Positions 25,422-34,965 of a stretch of DNA of 64,000 nucleotides are shown piece after piece. Position 1 is the stretch's first letter, and each line of letters starts with the position of its first letter. This DNA is from Streptomyces sp. NRRL F-2580 (GTDB taxonomy: Bacteria > Actinomycetota > Actinomycetes > Streptomycetales > Streptomycetaceae). Where the stretch lies: NCBI RefSeq assembly GCF_000720115.1, contig NZ_JOIR01000015.1:1-64000 (forward strand), read 5' to 3'. The notes below the pieces were generated by a model. That model had not been told where the DNA came from. It did no database searches and saw only the letters and a program-made list of their open reading frames with translations. Made by a program: the position numbers and the translations under genes.

Positions 25422-26843
25422 CTAGCCGGCCGGGGTGTCCGGGTCGGCCACGAGGAAGACGTCGGACAGTGGGGCCGTGTCGGCGCCGGCGCTGACCAGC
25501 AGGTCGTACGTACCGGGAGGCAGTACGCCGATGTCGAAGCGCTGCCGCTCCCGGGGCACGGTGATCGGGCGGTCGACCACCGTCCGGCCCGTGGACCGCG
25601 GGGTCACCGACAGGCGGGCCGGGACCTCGGGCAGTTCGCTCTCGCCGAGGGCGCTGTTGGCTCCGATCTCGCAGACGACGGGCTCGTCGGCGAGGTAGAG
25701 GTCGTCGCCGAGGTAGCTGAACCAGGAGGTCACGGCGGCGCGCAGGTCGTCGATGCGCACGTCGTGCAGGGACTGGAGGATGCCCTTGACGTGGTCGAGC
25801 ATCGCGTCCTGGTTCTGCAGGCTGCCGTGCTTCTGCGGGACGAAGGTGCGGGCGCCCTCCGTACCGGACAGCGCGGCGGAGAGCTTGGGCACGGTCCCGT
25901 CACCGCCCTCGTCAAGGTCTCCGCGGGCCAGCAGGGTCTCCACCCTGTGGTCGACGATCTGTGCGGACTGCCTGGTGGGCTGGTCCATGCCGACGATCGG
26001 GTGGTAGACCACCTGGTTCGACTCCCAGGCGGGGTTCCGCCGGTTGGCGGTCGCGGCGTCCTGCATCTCCTTGAAGAATTCGGTGACATGGCTGCTCCAC
26101 TGCGGCTGCCAGCCGGGCAGCCCGGCCTCCGCCGGGACGACGGCGTCCTGGCCGTTCGCGCCGTACACGCACTTGTAGACGGGCACGAGCTGGTGCAGGC
26201 CGGTGAGGGAGCGCAGGAGCCGTGTGAGGTCGTGCTCGAAGGGGCCGATCCGTTTGCTGAAACCGTTGCAGAGGAACTCGACGGCGTTGAGCGAGCCGTA
26301 GTAGGGGGTTCCGAAGGTCACGATGGCCCGGGTGTCCTTCCAGCCGTCCAGCACCTCGACGTAGTAGCGCGAGACGAGTCCGCCCATCGAGTGCCCGATC
26401 AGGACGAGTTGGGCCGCCTCGTTGCCGCTGGACGCGCGCCAGTTCCGCAGCCAGCCGGCGCTCTGCTCGGCGAGCTTGCGGGCGGCGGCGCGGTTGTCGC
26501 GCCGCCAGTCGTACGGGAAGGGGAAGTAGTTCTCGCCCCGCTTGAGGTCGAACTGCGCCAGCAGGAAGCTCTCGATCGCCGTGTAGCCGTCGATCTTCCA
26601 CAGGCCGGGCAGGGTGTGGAGATCGGGCACCAGCCGGTCGGCGACGACTCCGTCGCCGAGATCGTCCACGCGCCAGTCGTCCTCGCCCAGTTCGAGGGAG
26701 TCGAGTGAGCCGCCCAGGCTCGCCAGCGCGCCCAGTACGGCCGAGGGCGAGGGCGCCCACACGTCCTTGCCGTTCCTCTTCAGCACGCTCCCCGTGATGC
26801 CGGGGAGCAGTACGACGACGTCGGCCATCGGGATCCTGGTCAT
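25422..26843 (-). CDS. LCAT-like alpha/beta-hydrolase (lipase/acyltransferase)
   Basis: The 473-residue protein matches the lecithin:cholesterol acyltransferase family: oxyanion region LLPGITGS (12-19), nucleophile elbow GHSMGG with Ser152, Asp315 in GDGTVP and His339 in QKHGS. The triad is complete. Residues from about 385 form an all-beta tail (RLSVTPRSTGR, PPGTYDLLVSAG) that looks like an immunoglobulin-like domain. There is no signal peptide, so the enzyme is cytosolic, unusual for a lipase. It begins 9 bp after a CHAT protease gene and is clearly cotranscribed. The likely reaction is deacylation of a phospholipid, which suggests a membrane-attacking effector held in check by the protease partner; that is inference. 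Confidence 0.88.
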   Translation of the reverse strand: MTRIPMADVVVLLPGITGSVLKRNGKDVWAPSPSAVLGALASLGGSLDSLELGEDDWRVDDLGDGVVADRLVPDLHTLPGLWKIDGYTAIESFLLAQFDLKRGENYFPFPYDWRRDNRAAARKLAEQSAGWLRNWRASSGNEAAQLVLIGHSMGGLVSRYYVEVLDGWKDTRAIVTFGTPYYGSLNAVEFLCNGFSKRIGPFEHDLTRLLRSLTGLHQLVPVYKCVYGANGQDAVVPAEAGLPGWQPQWSSHVTEFFKEMQDAATANRRNPAWESNQVVYHPIVGMDQPTRQSAQIVDHRVETLLARGDLDEGGDGTVPKLSAALSGTEGARTFVPQKHGSLQNQDAMLDHVKGILQSLHDVRIDDLRAAVTSWFSYLGDDLYLADEPVVCEIGANSALGESELPEVPARLSVTPRSTGRTVVDRPITVPRERQRFDIGVLPPGTYDLLVSAGADTAPLSDVFLVADPDTPAG

Positions 26844-26852
26844 GCGGACCTC

Positions 26853-29156
26853 CTAGCTGCCCCCTGGTCGGTCGGACGGGGCGGGGCGGACGAACGGGTC
26901 GGTCGCGTCCCCGTAGTGCTGGTACGCGGCCCAGGCGCTCCATCGCTGCCCGTTCGGGGCGGTGTCCGGCGGCCGCTGCCCCACGGCCCGCTGGTCGTAG
27001 AGCCGCTTGCGGGCCGCCCGGACGGCGTCGCCCACCGTCGGCGGGGCCTCCCCGGAACCGCCCGTGAACAGGTGCGTGTAGAACTCCTCGGCGAAGGAGA
27101 CCCCCTGGTCGTCGGGGATCCGCCAGGCCGCCCCGATGTAGTGCCCCACCCCCATGCGCAGGAACTCGTCGGCGAGGCTCGGCACCAGCGCGGCCTGCGG
27201 GTTGCCCCACGGGCTCTGGTCCGCCACGCCCGGCGGCGCGCCACGCGTGCCGGGACCGGTGGCGCTGCCGAGCCGGGCCGTGTAGCAGGCGTTGGCGACG
27301 ACGATCCGGGGCGGCCGTTCGAGCAGGGCCAGTTCCTGGGCGGTCAGCAGGCCGTCCGCGAAGACCCAGCCGGTGCGCCGTCCCGTACCGGTGGGGTCGA
27401 AGTCGCTGTGGCCGCAGTAGTGGACGATGTGGTTGCCCCCGCACAGCAGGACGCGCAGCACGTCCAGGCGCCTCGCGGGGTCGATGCCCGGCTGCCGGGT
27501 GGAGTTCGCCGCGCCGACGAAGAGGGTGACCTTCGCTCCCAGGTTCTTGAGCCGGGTGGCGACGGCCAGGGCCTCGGTGCGGGCTCCCGGCAGCTGGAAG
27601 CCCTTCTCCGGGTCCCCCGGGTCGCCGATCACCAGGGCGCGCAGCGGTCCGTCCGAGAGCCCCTCGGCCATCACCCGCGAGTAGGGCGTGCGCAGCTGCC
27701 GGGACAGCTGGGTGCGGATCGCCAGGGGGTCGCGCTTCTCGCCGCCGGCCCGCTCGGTCCCGGCCAGGAACTCCCAGGGCACGGAAGCCGTGTCGCGGTC
27801 CAGTTCCAGCAGCACCGTCGCGTCGTCGGTGACCAGCCGCTGGAAGTCCGGAGGCACCACGAACCGCGAGAGCAGGTCCGGCAGTTCGCTCGCGTCCTCG
27901 ACGGTCGGCTCCGTCAGCCGCTCCACGAGCTCGCGCAGCAGGTCCATGTCCACGGGGACGAGCCGTTCCGGTACGGTGGCCCGCCCGGTCAGCGCCGCCC
28001 AGCGCAGGCCGCCGACCCCCGACTGGACGGACATCCGGACGGGCACGGAGCCGGAGCCGGACCCTGATCCCTCCGGGTCGTCCAGGGCCCGTCCGACCGT
28101 CAAGGACAGGTCGGTGCGCTCCACTTCGGCCAGGTGGGCCAGCTGTTCGCGGATCTCCCGCCGGATGTCGGGGGCGAAGCCGGCCAGCACCGTGCGCAGG
28201 ACTTCCTCCCGGTCCGTCGGGTCCGTCCCGTGCGGATCCCCGTCGTGGGCGGCGGACTCCTCGGACCGGGCGAGCGCGGTCAGCGCCGTCAGGGCGTACA
28301 CCGCCGCGGAGGGCGCGAACAGCCGGCCGCCGCTCTCCTCGCGCAGCTCCGGGCCGATCCGCAACCGGGGCAGTTTCGCGGCGGCTCTGGTCAGCGCGAG
28401 GTGGAGCTGCTCCGCGCGCAGCCGGTCGACTTCCACGACGAACACCTCGGTGAGGCCGGGCACCGGCGCGGAGGTCGGCTGCGTCGGCGTCGGAGTCGAT
28501 GTCGGCTGCGCCGGAGTCGGTTTCGCCGCCGCCGGAGCCGGAGCCGGAGTCGGCTGCGTCAGAGTCGGAGTCGGAGTCGGCTTCGCCGGGCCCGTGGCCG
28601 CCAGGACACCGGCGAAGCCCCCGACCAGGGCGCGGGCGGCCTGGTTGACGGTCAGATTGCCGGTGCCCGAGCCGACGAGCACGGTCGCCATGGTCCCGAC
28701 ATGGCCGAGCGCGACCGCCTCGCCCAGCAGCGACGCGTACATCTGGTGGGCGCGGCGTTCGGTGAGGGTGCCCATCGGCCCCATGCCGACGACGGCCGCC
28801 GACCGTACCGGTCCTCCGCCCTTGCAGGGGAAGTACGTGACCTCGCCCAACTGGGCGCCGAGCCAGCCGAGCTTGGTGTGCTCCGTGATGGTCCGGCGGG
28901 GGCCGACGGAGATGGCGCGGTCCAGTGCGAGTTCCGCCGCGGCGGGCGCTACCGACTGGTAGTGCCCGGTGACGTGCAGATCGGCGGGGACCTGTGCGAG
29001 GTCGCCCCAGACCACGGTGACGACGAGGACGGGACCGTCGGCGCCCGGTGGTTCCTCCGTGGCCGGGGCCGGCGCGGGTAGCCGTCCGGGAGGATTGGAG
29101 GCGGTCGGTACGTCCTCCAGCAGGTCAGCGATGCGTGCGGCGGCGGTGCTGCTCAC
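26853..29156 (-). CDS. CHAT-domain (caspase-like) protease
   Basis: The protein is 767 residues. Residues 25-160 form an alpha/beta domain ([55 protein letters not shown]) resembling the macro-like N-terminal domain of leucyl aminopeptidases. Residues 175-215 are a Pro/Thr repeat linker. A helical middle follows, then a C-terminal CHAT protease with His583 (HYCGHSDF) and Cys624 ([10 protein letters not shown]), the caspase-type dyad. Two adjacent GTG codons lie after GAAGGAGGAG; 29156 is the better spaced. CHAT proteases act as death- or defence-type executioners elsewhere. Here it is in an operon with an LCAT-like esterase and near a NACHT gene. Confidence 0.88.
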   Translation of the reverse strand: MSSTAAARIADLLEDVPTASNPPGRLPAPAPATEEPPGADGPVLVVTVVWGDLAQVPADLHVTGHYQSVAPAAAELALDRAISVGPRRTITEHTKLGWLGAQLGEVTYFPCKGGGPVRSAAVVGMGPMGTLTERRAHQMYASLLGEAVALGHVGTMATVLVGSGTGNLTVNQAARALVGGFAGVLAATGPAKPTPTPTLTQPTPAPAPAAAKPTPAQPTSTPTPTQPTSAPVPGLTEVFVVEVDRLRAEQLHLALTRAAAKLPRLRIGPELREESGGRLFAPSAAVYALTALTALARSEESAAHDGDPHGTDPTDREEVLRTVLAGFAPDIRREIREQLAHLAEVERTDLSLTVGRALDDPEGSGSGSGSVPVRMSVQSGVGGLRWAALTGRATVPERLVPVDMDLLRELVERLTEPTVEDASELPDLLSRFVVPPDFQRLVTDDATVLLELDRDTASVPWEFLAGTERAGGEKRDPLAIRTQLSRQLRTPYSRVMAEGLSDGPLRALVIGDPGDPEKGFQLPGARTEALAVATRLKNLGAKVTLFVGAANSTRQPGIDPARRLDVLRVLLCGGNHIVHYCGHSDFDPTGTGRRTGWVFADGLLTAQELALLERPPRIVVANACYTARLGSATGPGTRGAPPGVADQSPWGNPQAALVPSLADEFLRMGVGHYIGAAWRIPDDQGVSFAEEFYTHLFTGGSGEAPPTVGDAVRAARKRLYDQRAVGQRPPDTAPNGQRWSAWAAYQHYGDATDPFVRPAPSDRPGGS

Positions 29157-29297
29157 CACGCTCCTCCTTCGAGTGCGCGACACCGGTCTCCCCAGCAGAA
29201 TTATCCCACTGTTTCCGCGGCCGGACCTGGGGAGCCGGGGCGGGTGCGCGGCGAAAATCGCTTCGAGCGCGACGGCGGCAGCCCCTACCGTGACCTG

Positions 29298-29831
29298 GTG
29301 ACGACTCAGGTGATCGTGTTGAACGGCGGGTCCAGCTCGGGCAAGTCCGGGATCCTCCGGTGTCTGCAGGCGGTCCTGCCCGAGCCGTGGCTCGCAGCCG
29401 CCGTCGACTCGCTGGTCGAGACGATGCCCGCCTCCCTGCGGACGTCGGACGCGGGAATCGAGTTCGCCGCGGACGGCGGCGTGCAGATCGGATCGGAGTT
29501 CCGGCGGCTCGAAGCGGCGTGGATGGCGGGAGTCGCCGCGATGGCCCGCGCGGGCGCCCCCGTCATCGTCGACGACGTCTTCCTCGGCGGAGCGGCGTCC
29601 CAGGAACGGTGGCGGAAGGCCCTCGACGGTCTGGACGTGCTGTGGGTCGGCGTCACGTGCGAGAGCGCGGTCGCCGCGGCTCGCGAGATCGCCCGCGGGG
29701 ACCGGGCCCTGGGGATGGCGGCCTCCCAGGCCGAGCGGGTCCACCACGGCGTGGTGTACGACCTGGAGGTGGACACCACGCACACGGAGTCCCTGGACTG
29801 CGCCCGGGCCATCGCCGCCCGAATCACGTGA
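29298..29831 (+). CDS. Chloramphenicol phosphotransferase-like kinase
   Basis: The 177-residue protein has an N-terminal P-loop, [17 protein letters not shown], then IVDDVFLGG (Walker B-like) and [24 protein letters not shown], where the Arg-rich lid lies. This matches the chloramphenicol 3-O-phosphotransferase family, which is 178 residues in S. venezuelae. Such enzymes phosphorylate small hydroxylated molecules; chloramphenicol itself is only one possible substrate. GTG 29298 directly precedes the P-loop strand. It is divergent from the CHAT operon. Confidence 0.85.
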   Translation: MTTQVIVLNGGSSSGKSGILRCLQAVLPEPWLAAAVDSLVETMPASLRTSDAGIEFAADGGVQIGSEFRRLEAAWMAGVAAMARAGAPVIVDDVFLGGAASQERWRKALDGLDVLWVGVTCESAVAAAREIARGDRALGMAASQAERVHHGVVYDLEVDTTHTESLDCARAIAARIT

Positions 29832-29946
29832 CCGGCACCGCGATTACGGACCCGCGCGCCGCCCGACTCCATGACAGGTCAACGACTGCCCGGTGGTGAC
29901 CGCCGCGGGCACCATCGGGCACGCGAGGGGCACCGGAGCGGGGCGG

Positions 29947-31564
29947 ATGACTGAGGAGGCCACGACGCTCCATGCCGAGTTGAGCGCGCTGGAGCGGCGG
30001 CCCAGGGCGGTGCGTCGGGCCGACGGCCTGCCGTACTCGCGTCGCGAGACGGCCAAGGCGCTGCGCGCGCGGCCCGAGCCCGTGGACCTGAACAGCAGGC
30101 GCCTCAGCGGCTGGCTGCCCGACGATCCGGCCAAGGCCGTTGCCCCGATCCATGCGAACGCCGACGCCGTCTGGGCCCTGGTCTGCCTGTGGAGCGAGTG
30201 GGCCCGCGTGCCCCCGCACGAGCGCCCGTCCCGTCGGTATGTCAACGACCTCGTGGACGCCGCGCAACCGGAACGCCGTCCGCATCAGACCGTCGTGCCC
30301 ACGCTGCCGCCGCGTCTGCGGGCCCTGCTGGAGCGGCAGAGCGCGCTGAGCGAAGACTGGCCCTACGTCCTGCACGAGGGGTCGGGCTCCCTGCTGCCGC
30401 TGTCGATGATCCACGTACGGCAGCACATCGACATCGGCACGGGCAGCGATGGCGACGGCGACACCGGCGGCGACCAACACCGCCGGGACGCGCGGTCGGC
30501 GCCCCGAGGCCGGCACCTGGACGCCCTCCTGTCCGACGATGCGGTCGGTCACCTCCTCCTGGAAGCAGGCCCCGGCGGCGGCAAATCGTCCCTGCTGGCC
30601 CGGCTGGCCGGGGACGTGTCGGATGCGCTCCTGCGCCGGGCCCACCCGGACCGGCCGCCCGTCATCCCCCTCTGGGCCACCGCTTCGGCGCTCTCCGCCC
30701 ACCCGCACGGCGTCGAAGACGCCCTGGCCCGCCCCCTGTCGGACGACCACGGCGGCGAGGAGCCCGTCCGGTTCCACGAGACCGTCGCGGACCTCCTGCC
30801 CGCGGCCGGCCGGTGGCTGGTGCTCGTCGACAGCCCGGACGAGCTCCCCGATCCGAACGCCCGGGCCAACCTGGTCCACCGGCTCACGCGCATGGCCAGG
30901 GAGACGGCGGCCCAGAGCGCTGAGCGCGTACGGATCGTCATCACCAGCCGCCCCATGCAGGAGCCGGAGCGGAGGCTGCTGGAGATGGCCGGGTTCACCC
31001 CACACACCCTGGCTCCCTTCGACCACGACCAGCTCCGTGAACTGGCGGGGCGCTGGTTCGGCCAGCACGAGCACGGCGGCACCCTCGCGGCGGAGTTCCT
31101 GCGCCAGGTCGACCTCGCCCGGCTGCGGGACCTCGTCCGCGTACCGCTGCTCGCGGCCGTCGCCATCGCCCTGTACGAGGCGTGGCCCGACCGGGGCCCT
31201 TCCGTCGAACCAGTACGCCCTGTACGAGCAGTAGCGCCTGTACCTGACCGCGGCCAAGGCCCAGCACCGCGGATCCCGGCTCGGCCGACTGGCGACGCTG
31301 TCGCTCAGGAACCCCTCGGCCGCCGCGGCCGTCAGGTTCCTGGAGCAGAACTTCGACGATCTCCTACGCGAAGTGGGCCACGCGGCACGCGTGATGAAGG
31401 CGCCGGACCTGCACCAGCACGCGATCGACGGGCGGCCCCTCAGCCCGGAGGACCCGCTCGCCGAGCCCAACCTCCGGCCGATGCTCGACGCCACGGGCTG
31501 GCGGCTGACGACGTACGACGACGCGGCAGAGCACTTCCTCGCCCGGGCCGTCCTCGCGCGCTGA
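29947..31564 (+). pseudogene. NACHT (STAND) ATPase with N-terminal HTH-like region, disrupted
   Basis: Residues 1-115 resemble the helix-turn-helix N-terminus of Streptomyces STAND proteins (YSRRETAKALRARP, RRLSGWLP). A NACHT domain follows with Walker A GPGGGKSS (Lys213), Walker B-like WLVLVDSPDELP and sensor IVITSRP. After EAWPDR the frame breaks: removing one G from 31193-31196 gives ALPSNQYALYEQ, then an amber TAG at 31232 where Tyr is expected, then RLYLTAAKAQHRGSRLGRLA and on to a stop at 31564. The sensor repeats that normally follow NACHT are missing, and the last 50 residues look unrelated, so a deletion is also likely. NACHT proteins sense phage or stress signals. This copy is probably inactive. 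Confidence 0.8.
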
Positions 31565-31617
31565 CCGCCCCGGCGGCCTCGCCGTCCCCCGCGTCAGCGA
31601 CGCTGCCGGGGCCTGCG

Positions 31618-33345
31618 TCAGGTGCCCTTCTTGGCCAGGAACCTTCGCAGCCGGGTGAGCGGCCAGGTGTTGACGACGTCGTCCGCGGTCAGCCAGCCGC
31701 GCTGCGCGGTCGCCACCCCGTAGCGCATGTACGGCAGATGCGTGGTGGCGTGCGCGTCGGAGTTCACTGCGAACTTCACGCCGTACCGCTTCGCGCGCAG
31801 GACGTCCTCGTCGCAGAGGTCGAGCCGTTCGGGGTGTGCGTTGACCTCCAGGGCGGTGCCCGCCCGCGCGCAGGCCTCGAAGACCGCGTCGAAGTCGGCG
31901 TCGATGCCCGGGCGTTTGCCGATGCGGCGGGTCGTGGGGTGGCCGATGACGGCGACGTGCGGGTTCTCGCAGGCGCGGATGAGGCGGCGGGTGAGTTCGC
32001 TCCTGCTCTGGTTGAAGTGGGAGTGCACGGAGGCCACGCAGATGTCGAACTCCGCGAGGAACTCGTCGGGCCAGTCCAGGGCGCCGTCCGGGCCGATGTT
32101 GAGCTCCGTGCCGTGCAGCAGCCGCATCTTGTGGTGGGCGCCGTCCAGTTCCCGTACGCGCTCGCGCTGGGCGAGGATCTTCTCGCTGGTCATGCGCTGC
32201 ATGAAGAGGTTCGGGGCGTGGTCGGTCACCGCGTAGTACGCGTATCCGCGGGCGGCAGCGGCGGCGACCATGTCCTCCAGCGGGGCCAGGCCGTCGGTGA
32301 GGTCGGTGTGGGTGTGCAGGTCGCCGCGGATGTCCTTCTCCGTGAGGAGGTCCGGGAGTTCGCCGCGCAGCCCCGCCGCGATCTCGCCGCGGTCCTCGCG
32401 CAGGGTCGGGGGGATCCAGGGTAGTCCGAGCCTGACGTAGACCGCCTCCTCGGTCGCGGAGGTGAGGTTCTCGCCGCTCTCGGCGTCGAAGAGTCCGTAC
32501 TCGGAGAGCTTGAGGCCCTGGCGCACCGCGAGTTCGCGGGTGCGGATGTTGTGCGCCTTGGATCCGGTGAAGTACTGGAGGCCCGCGCCCCAGGAGGCAG
32601 GGGGCAGGACACGCAGGTCGACCTGGAGGCCGGTGACGGTGCGTACGGAGGTCTTCTTCTGCCCGTGCGCGATGACCTCGGCCGTCTGCGGGAGGGCGGT
32701 GAGCGCCTCCATGAACGGAGCCGCCCGCCGGGCCGCCACCAGGATGTCGACGTCGCCGATGGTCTCCCTCATGCGGCGCAGGGACCCCGCGTACGTGCAC
32801 CGGACGCAGCCGGGGACCTCCGAGAGTGCGGCGACCAGCTGCTCGGCGACGTCCATGGCCGCGCTGACGAGGATCCGCCCCTCGCCGGCCTTCTGCAGTA
32901 CGGAGATGCCGTGCAGGATGTTGTCCTCGGTCCGCTCGCCGAAGCCCTTCAGGTCGCGCAGCCGTTCCTGGCCGATGGCCTCGACCAGCTGGTCCACGGA
33001 GCTGATGCCCAGCTCCTCGTAGAGCACCATGGCCTTGCGGGGCCCGAGCCCCGGAATCGCGACCAGCTCGCGCACTCCGGGCGGCACGGACGCCCGGGCT
33101 TCGTCGACCACGGTCATGCGGCCGGTCCGCAGGTACTCGATGATCTTGTCGGCGACCGATCTGCCGACGTGGGGGATCTCGCGCAGGCCCTTGGCGTCGA
33201 GCGTGGACACGTCCTCCGGGTGGCCCCCGACGGCCCGGGCGGCCTTCTCGTAGGCGCGTGCCTTGAAGGCTTCCCCGCCCCGGATCGCGATGAGGTCCGC
33301 ATACTCCTGGAGCAGAGCCTCGACCTGGTCGTTGGCTCGGGCCAT
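31618..33345 (-). CDS. polX: PolX-type DNA polymerase/3'-5' exonuclease with PHP domain
   Basis: The 575-residue protein has the full bacterial PolX layout: an 8-kDa-like helical domain (residues 5-75), HhH motifs (LREIPHVGRSVADKI, LVAIPGLGPRKAMVLYEELGI), the polymerase palm with catalytic GDVDILV and LQVDLRVL, and a C-terminal PHP exonuclease with DLHTHTDLTDG, TDHAPN, ASVHSHF, IGHPTTR and VNSDAHAT. It fills gaps and processes 3' ends in base-excision repair. ATG 33345 begins just before the first helix; a longer reading from 33405 has noncoding-like composition. It is a single gene. Confidence 0.92.
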   Translation of the reverse strand: MARANDQVEALLQEYADLIAIRGGEAFKARAYEKAARAVGGHPEDVSTLDAKGLREIPHVGRSVADKIIEYLRTGRMTVVDEARASVPPGVRELVAIPGLGPRKAMVLYEELGISSVDQLVEAIGQERLRDLKGFGERTEDNILHGISVLQKAGEGRILVSAAMDVAEQLVAALSEVPGCVRCTYAGSLRRMRETIGDVDILVAARRAAPFMEALTALPQTAEVIAHGQKKTSVRTVTGLQVDLRVLPPASWGAGLQYFTGSKAHNIRTRELAVRQGLKLSEYGLFDAESGENLTSATEEAVYVRLGLPWIPPTLREDRGEIAAGLRGELPDLLTEKDIRGDLHTHTDLTDGLAPLEDMVAAAAARGYAYYAVTDHAPNLFMQRMTSEKILAQRERVRELDGAHHKMRLLHGTELNIGPDGALDWPDEFLAEFDICVASVHSHFNQSRSELTRRLIRACENPHVAVIGHPTTRRIGKRPGIDADFDAVFEACARAGTALEVNAHPERLDLCDEDVLRAKRYGVKFAVNSDAHATTHLPYMRYGVATAQRGWLTADDVVNTWPLTRLRRFLAKKGT

Positions 33346-33391
33346 GCCACCAGGGTGCCCCGCGGACCGCGCCCGGGCCACCTCGGGCGGC

Positions 33392-33718
33392 CCCCACCCC
33401 GGCACGGGGCCAGAGCATGACGTGCTTGGCCTGGGTGTAGTCCAGGAGGCCGGACAGGGAGAGGTCGTGGGCGTAGACGGAGTGCTCGACCCCGCCGTGG
33501 GGCATCTCGGAGACGGTGGTGCCGTGGGTGTTCACCCAGGCGATGGCCGGCGTGGAGGGCGCGGGTGGCGCGCATCGCCCGGTCGCAGTCGGTGGTCCAC
33601 CCGCTCGCGGCCAGGCCGAAGCGGACGGCGTTGGCCAGGTGCAGGGCTCCGGTCTCGTCGGCGAAGGGCTGGACGGTCACCACCGGGCCGAAGGTCTCCT
33701 CCTGCACGATCTCGCTTC
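33392..33718 (-). pseudogene. Aldehyde dehydrogenase, C-terminal remnant
   Basis: On the minus strand the sequence reads EIVQEETFGPVVTVQPF and GLAASGWTTDCDRAMRATRALHAG, then after a one-base shift near 33550 WVNTHGTTVSEMPHGG and LLDYTQAKHVML. These are consecutive late motifs of an NAD-dependent aldehyde dehydrogenase of the betaine/aminobutyraldehyde type. The N-terminal 350 or so residues, the catalytic Cys and the natural stop are missing. Confidence 0.78.
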
Positions 33719-34161
33719 TTCGCCGAGGCGATGACGCACTCCTTCGCCCGGACCGGCACGGACACCGGCAGCGACACCGGTACGGACCCGGCCGCGGTCG
33801 TCTGGCCCGCATCGTGCGCAGCATGCTGCCCACGGACGAGGAGCTCCGCCAGGACTGGAAGCTCTGGCAGGAGCTGTGGGTGCGCGCGCGGCGCGACGGC
33901 ACGGCCCGGACCCTCGCCGTCGACCTGTACGACCAGCTGCACGCGTGGGTCGCCGGGACCGTGGAACGGGGCATTGTGTCGGGCGAGTTCACCGAGTGCG
34001 ACGTCGCCGCGATCGGCACGCTGGTGCTGGCCCTGTGCGACGGCCTCGGCATCCGCCTGATGCTGGACGACCCCCGGGTCGACCTCGCCACCGCCCAGTC
34101 GACGGTCTGGCGGGCCATCGCGCCCGCCCTCGGGATCACGCCGGTGTTCCCGGAGGTCTGA
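33715..34161 (+). pseudogene. TetR/BetI-like regulator, C-terminal remnant
   Basis: The first part, RFFAEAMTHSFAR, is the end of a TetR DNA-binding domain in one frame. A repeat-like TDTGSDTGTDP stretch follows, then a shift into RLARIVRSMLPTDEELRQDW and the ligand-binding helices down to the stop at 34161. No helix-turn-helix remains. It abuts the aldehyde dehydrogenase remnant head to head, so a deletion probably removed the 5' ends of two divergent genes of an aldehyde or choline pathway. Confidence 0.65.
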
Positions 34162-34180
34162 CGGCGCCGGACCGGCGGAA

Positions 34181-34203
34181 TGTTCGGGGAATGTACGGGC
34201 GGC
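34181..34203 (-). promoter_or_regulatory. Inverted copy of the 23-bp response-regulator box
   Basis: TGTTCGGGGAATGTACGGGC on the plus strand is the reverse complement of the repeat unit found three times at 36432-36500, matching 21 of 23 positions over the full box. It lies 70 bp before the response-regulator start and suggests autoregulation. Confidence 0.65.
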
Positions 34204-34272
34204 GGCGCGCCCGCCGGAACGCCGGGTCGACGGGGTTAGCATCGACGGTGTTTCCGCACGTGAGAGGCAGTG

Positions 34273-34965
34273 ATGACGGGTTCGGAGTCCAAGGGCCTCG
34301 TGCTGATCGTCGAGGACGAGCGCCACATCTCCGACGTCCAGAGGCTCTACCTGTCGCGCGAGGGCTTCGGTGTCCACGTCGAGGCCGACGGGAGCGCCGG
34401 GCTCGCGGCCGCGCGGCGGATGCGTCCGGTGGCCATCGTGCTGGACATCGGCCTGCCGGGCATGGACGGCATCTCCTTCTGCCGGGCCCTGCGTGACGCG
34501 GGCGACTGGACGCCGGTGCTGCTGGTCACCGCGCGCGGTGAGGAGGCCGACCGGATCCTCGGCCTGGAGCTGGGCGCGGACGACTACCTGACCAAGCCGT
34601 TCTCGCCGCGCGAGCTGGTCGCACGGGTCAAGACCGTACTGCGCCGGGCGGCGGGTCCGCCCGTGCGGCCGGCCGAGAGCCTCGGCGGGCTCAGCGTGGA
34701 CCCGGTCAGCCGGACCGTGCGCCGCGGCGGCGAGCCGGTGGAGCTCACCGCCACCGAGTTCAACCTGCTGGCGCACCTGCTGCGGCACGTGGGGCAGGTC
34801 TTCACCCGTGAGCAGCTGCTCGCCCAGGTGTGGGGCTACCCGGGCTACCGCGACACGCGGATGGTCGACGTCTTCGTCTCGCAGCTGCGCGCCAAGCTCG
34901 GCGACGCGAGCCCGATCCGTACGGTCCGGGGCGTCGGGTACAGCGCGATCGCTCCCCGTACGTGA
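34273..34965 (+). CDS. OmpR/PhoB-family response regulator
   Basis: The 230-residue protein has a receiver domain with the acidic pair EDE, Asp58 (VLDIGLPGMDG) and the switch Lys in YLTKPFSPREL. A winged helix-turn-helix from about residue 135 has VELTATEFNLLAHLLRHVGQ, TREQLLAQVWGY and the wing RTVRGVGY. ATG 34273 fits GAGAGG spacing better than the GTG three bases earlier. Its stop overlaps the kinase start (GTGA). The proposed binding site is the 23-bp repeat upstream of this gene and of the MMPL gene. Confidence 0.93.
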   Translation: MTGSESKGLVLIVEDERHISDVQRLYLSREGFGVHVEADGSAGLAAARRMRPVAIVLDIGLPGMDGISFCRALRDAGDWTPVLLVTARGEEADRILGLELGADDYLTKPFSPRELVARVKTVLRRAAGPPVRPAESLGGLSVDPVSRTVRRGGEPVELTATEFNLLAHLLRHVGQVFTREQLLAQVWGYPGYRDTRMVDVFVSQLRAKLGDASPIRTVRGVGYSAIAPRT

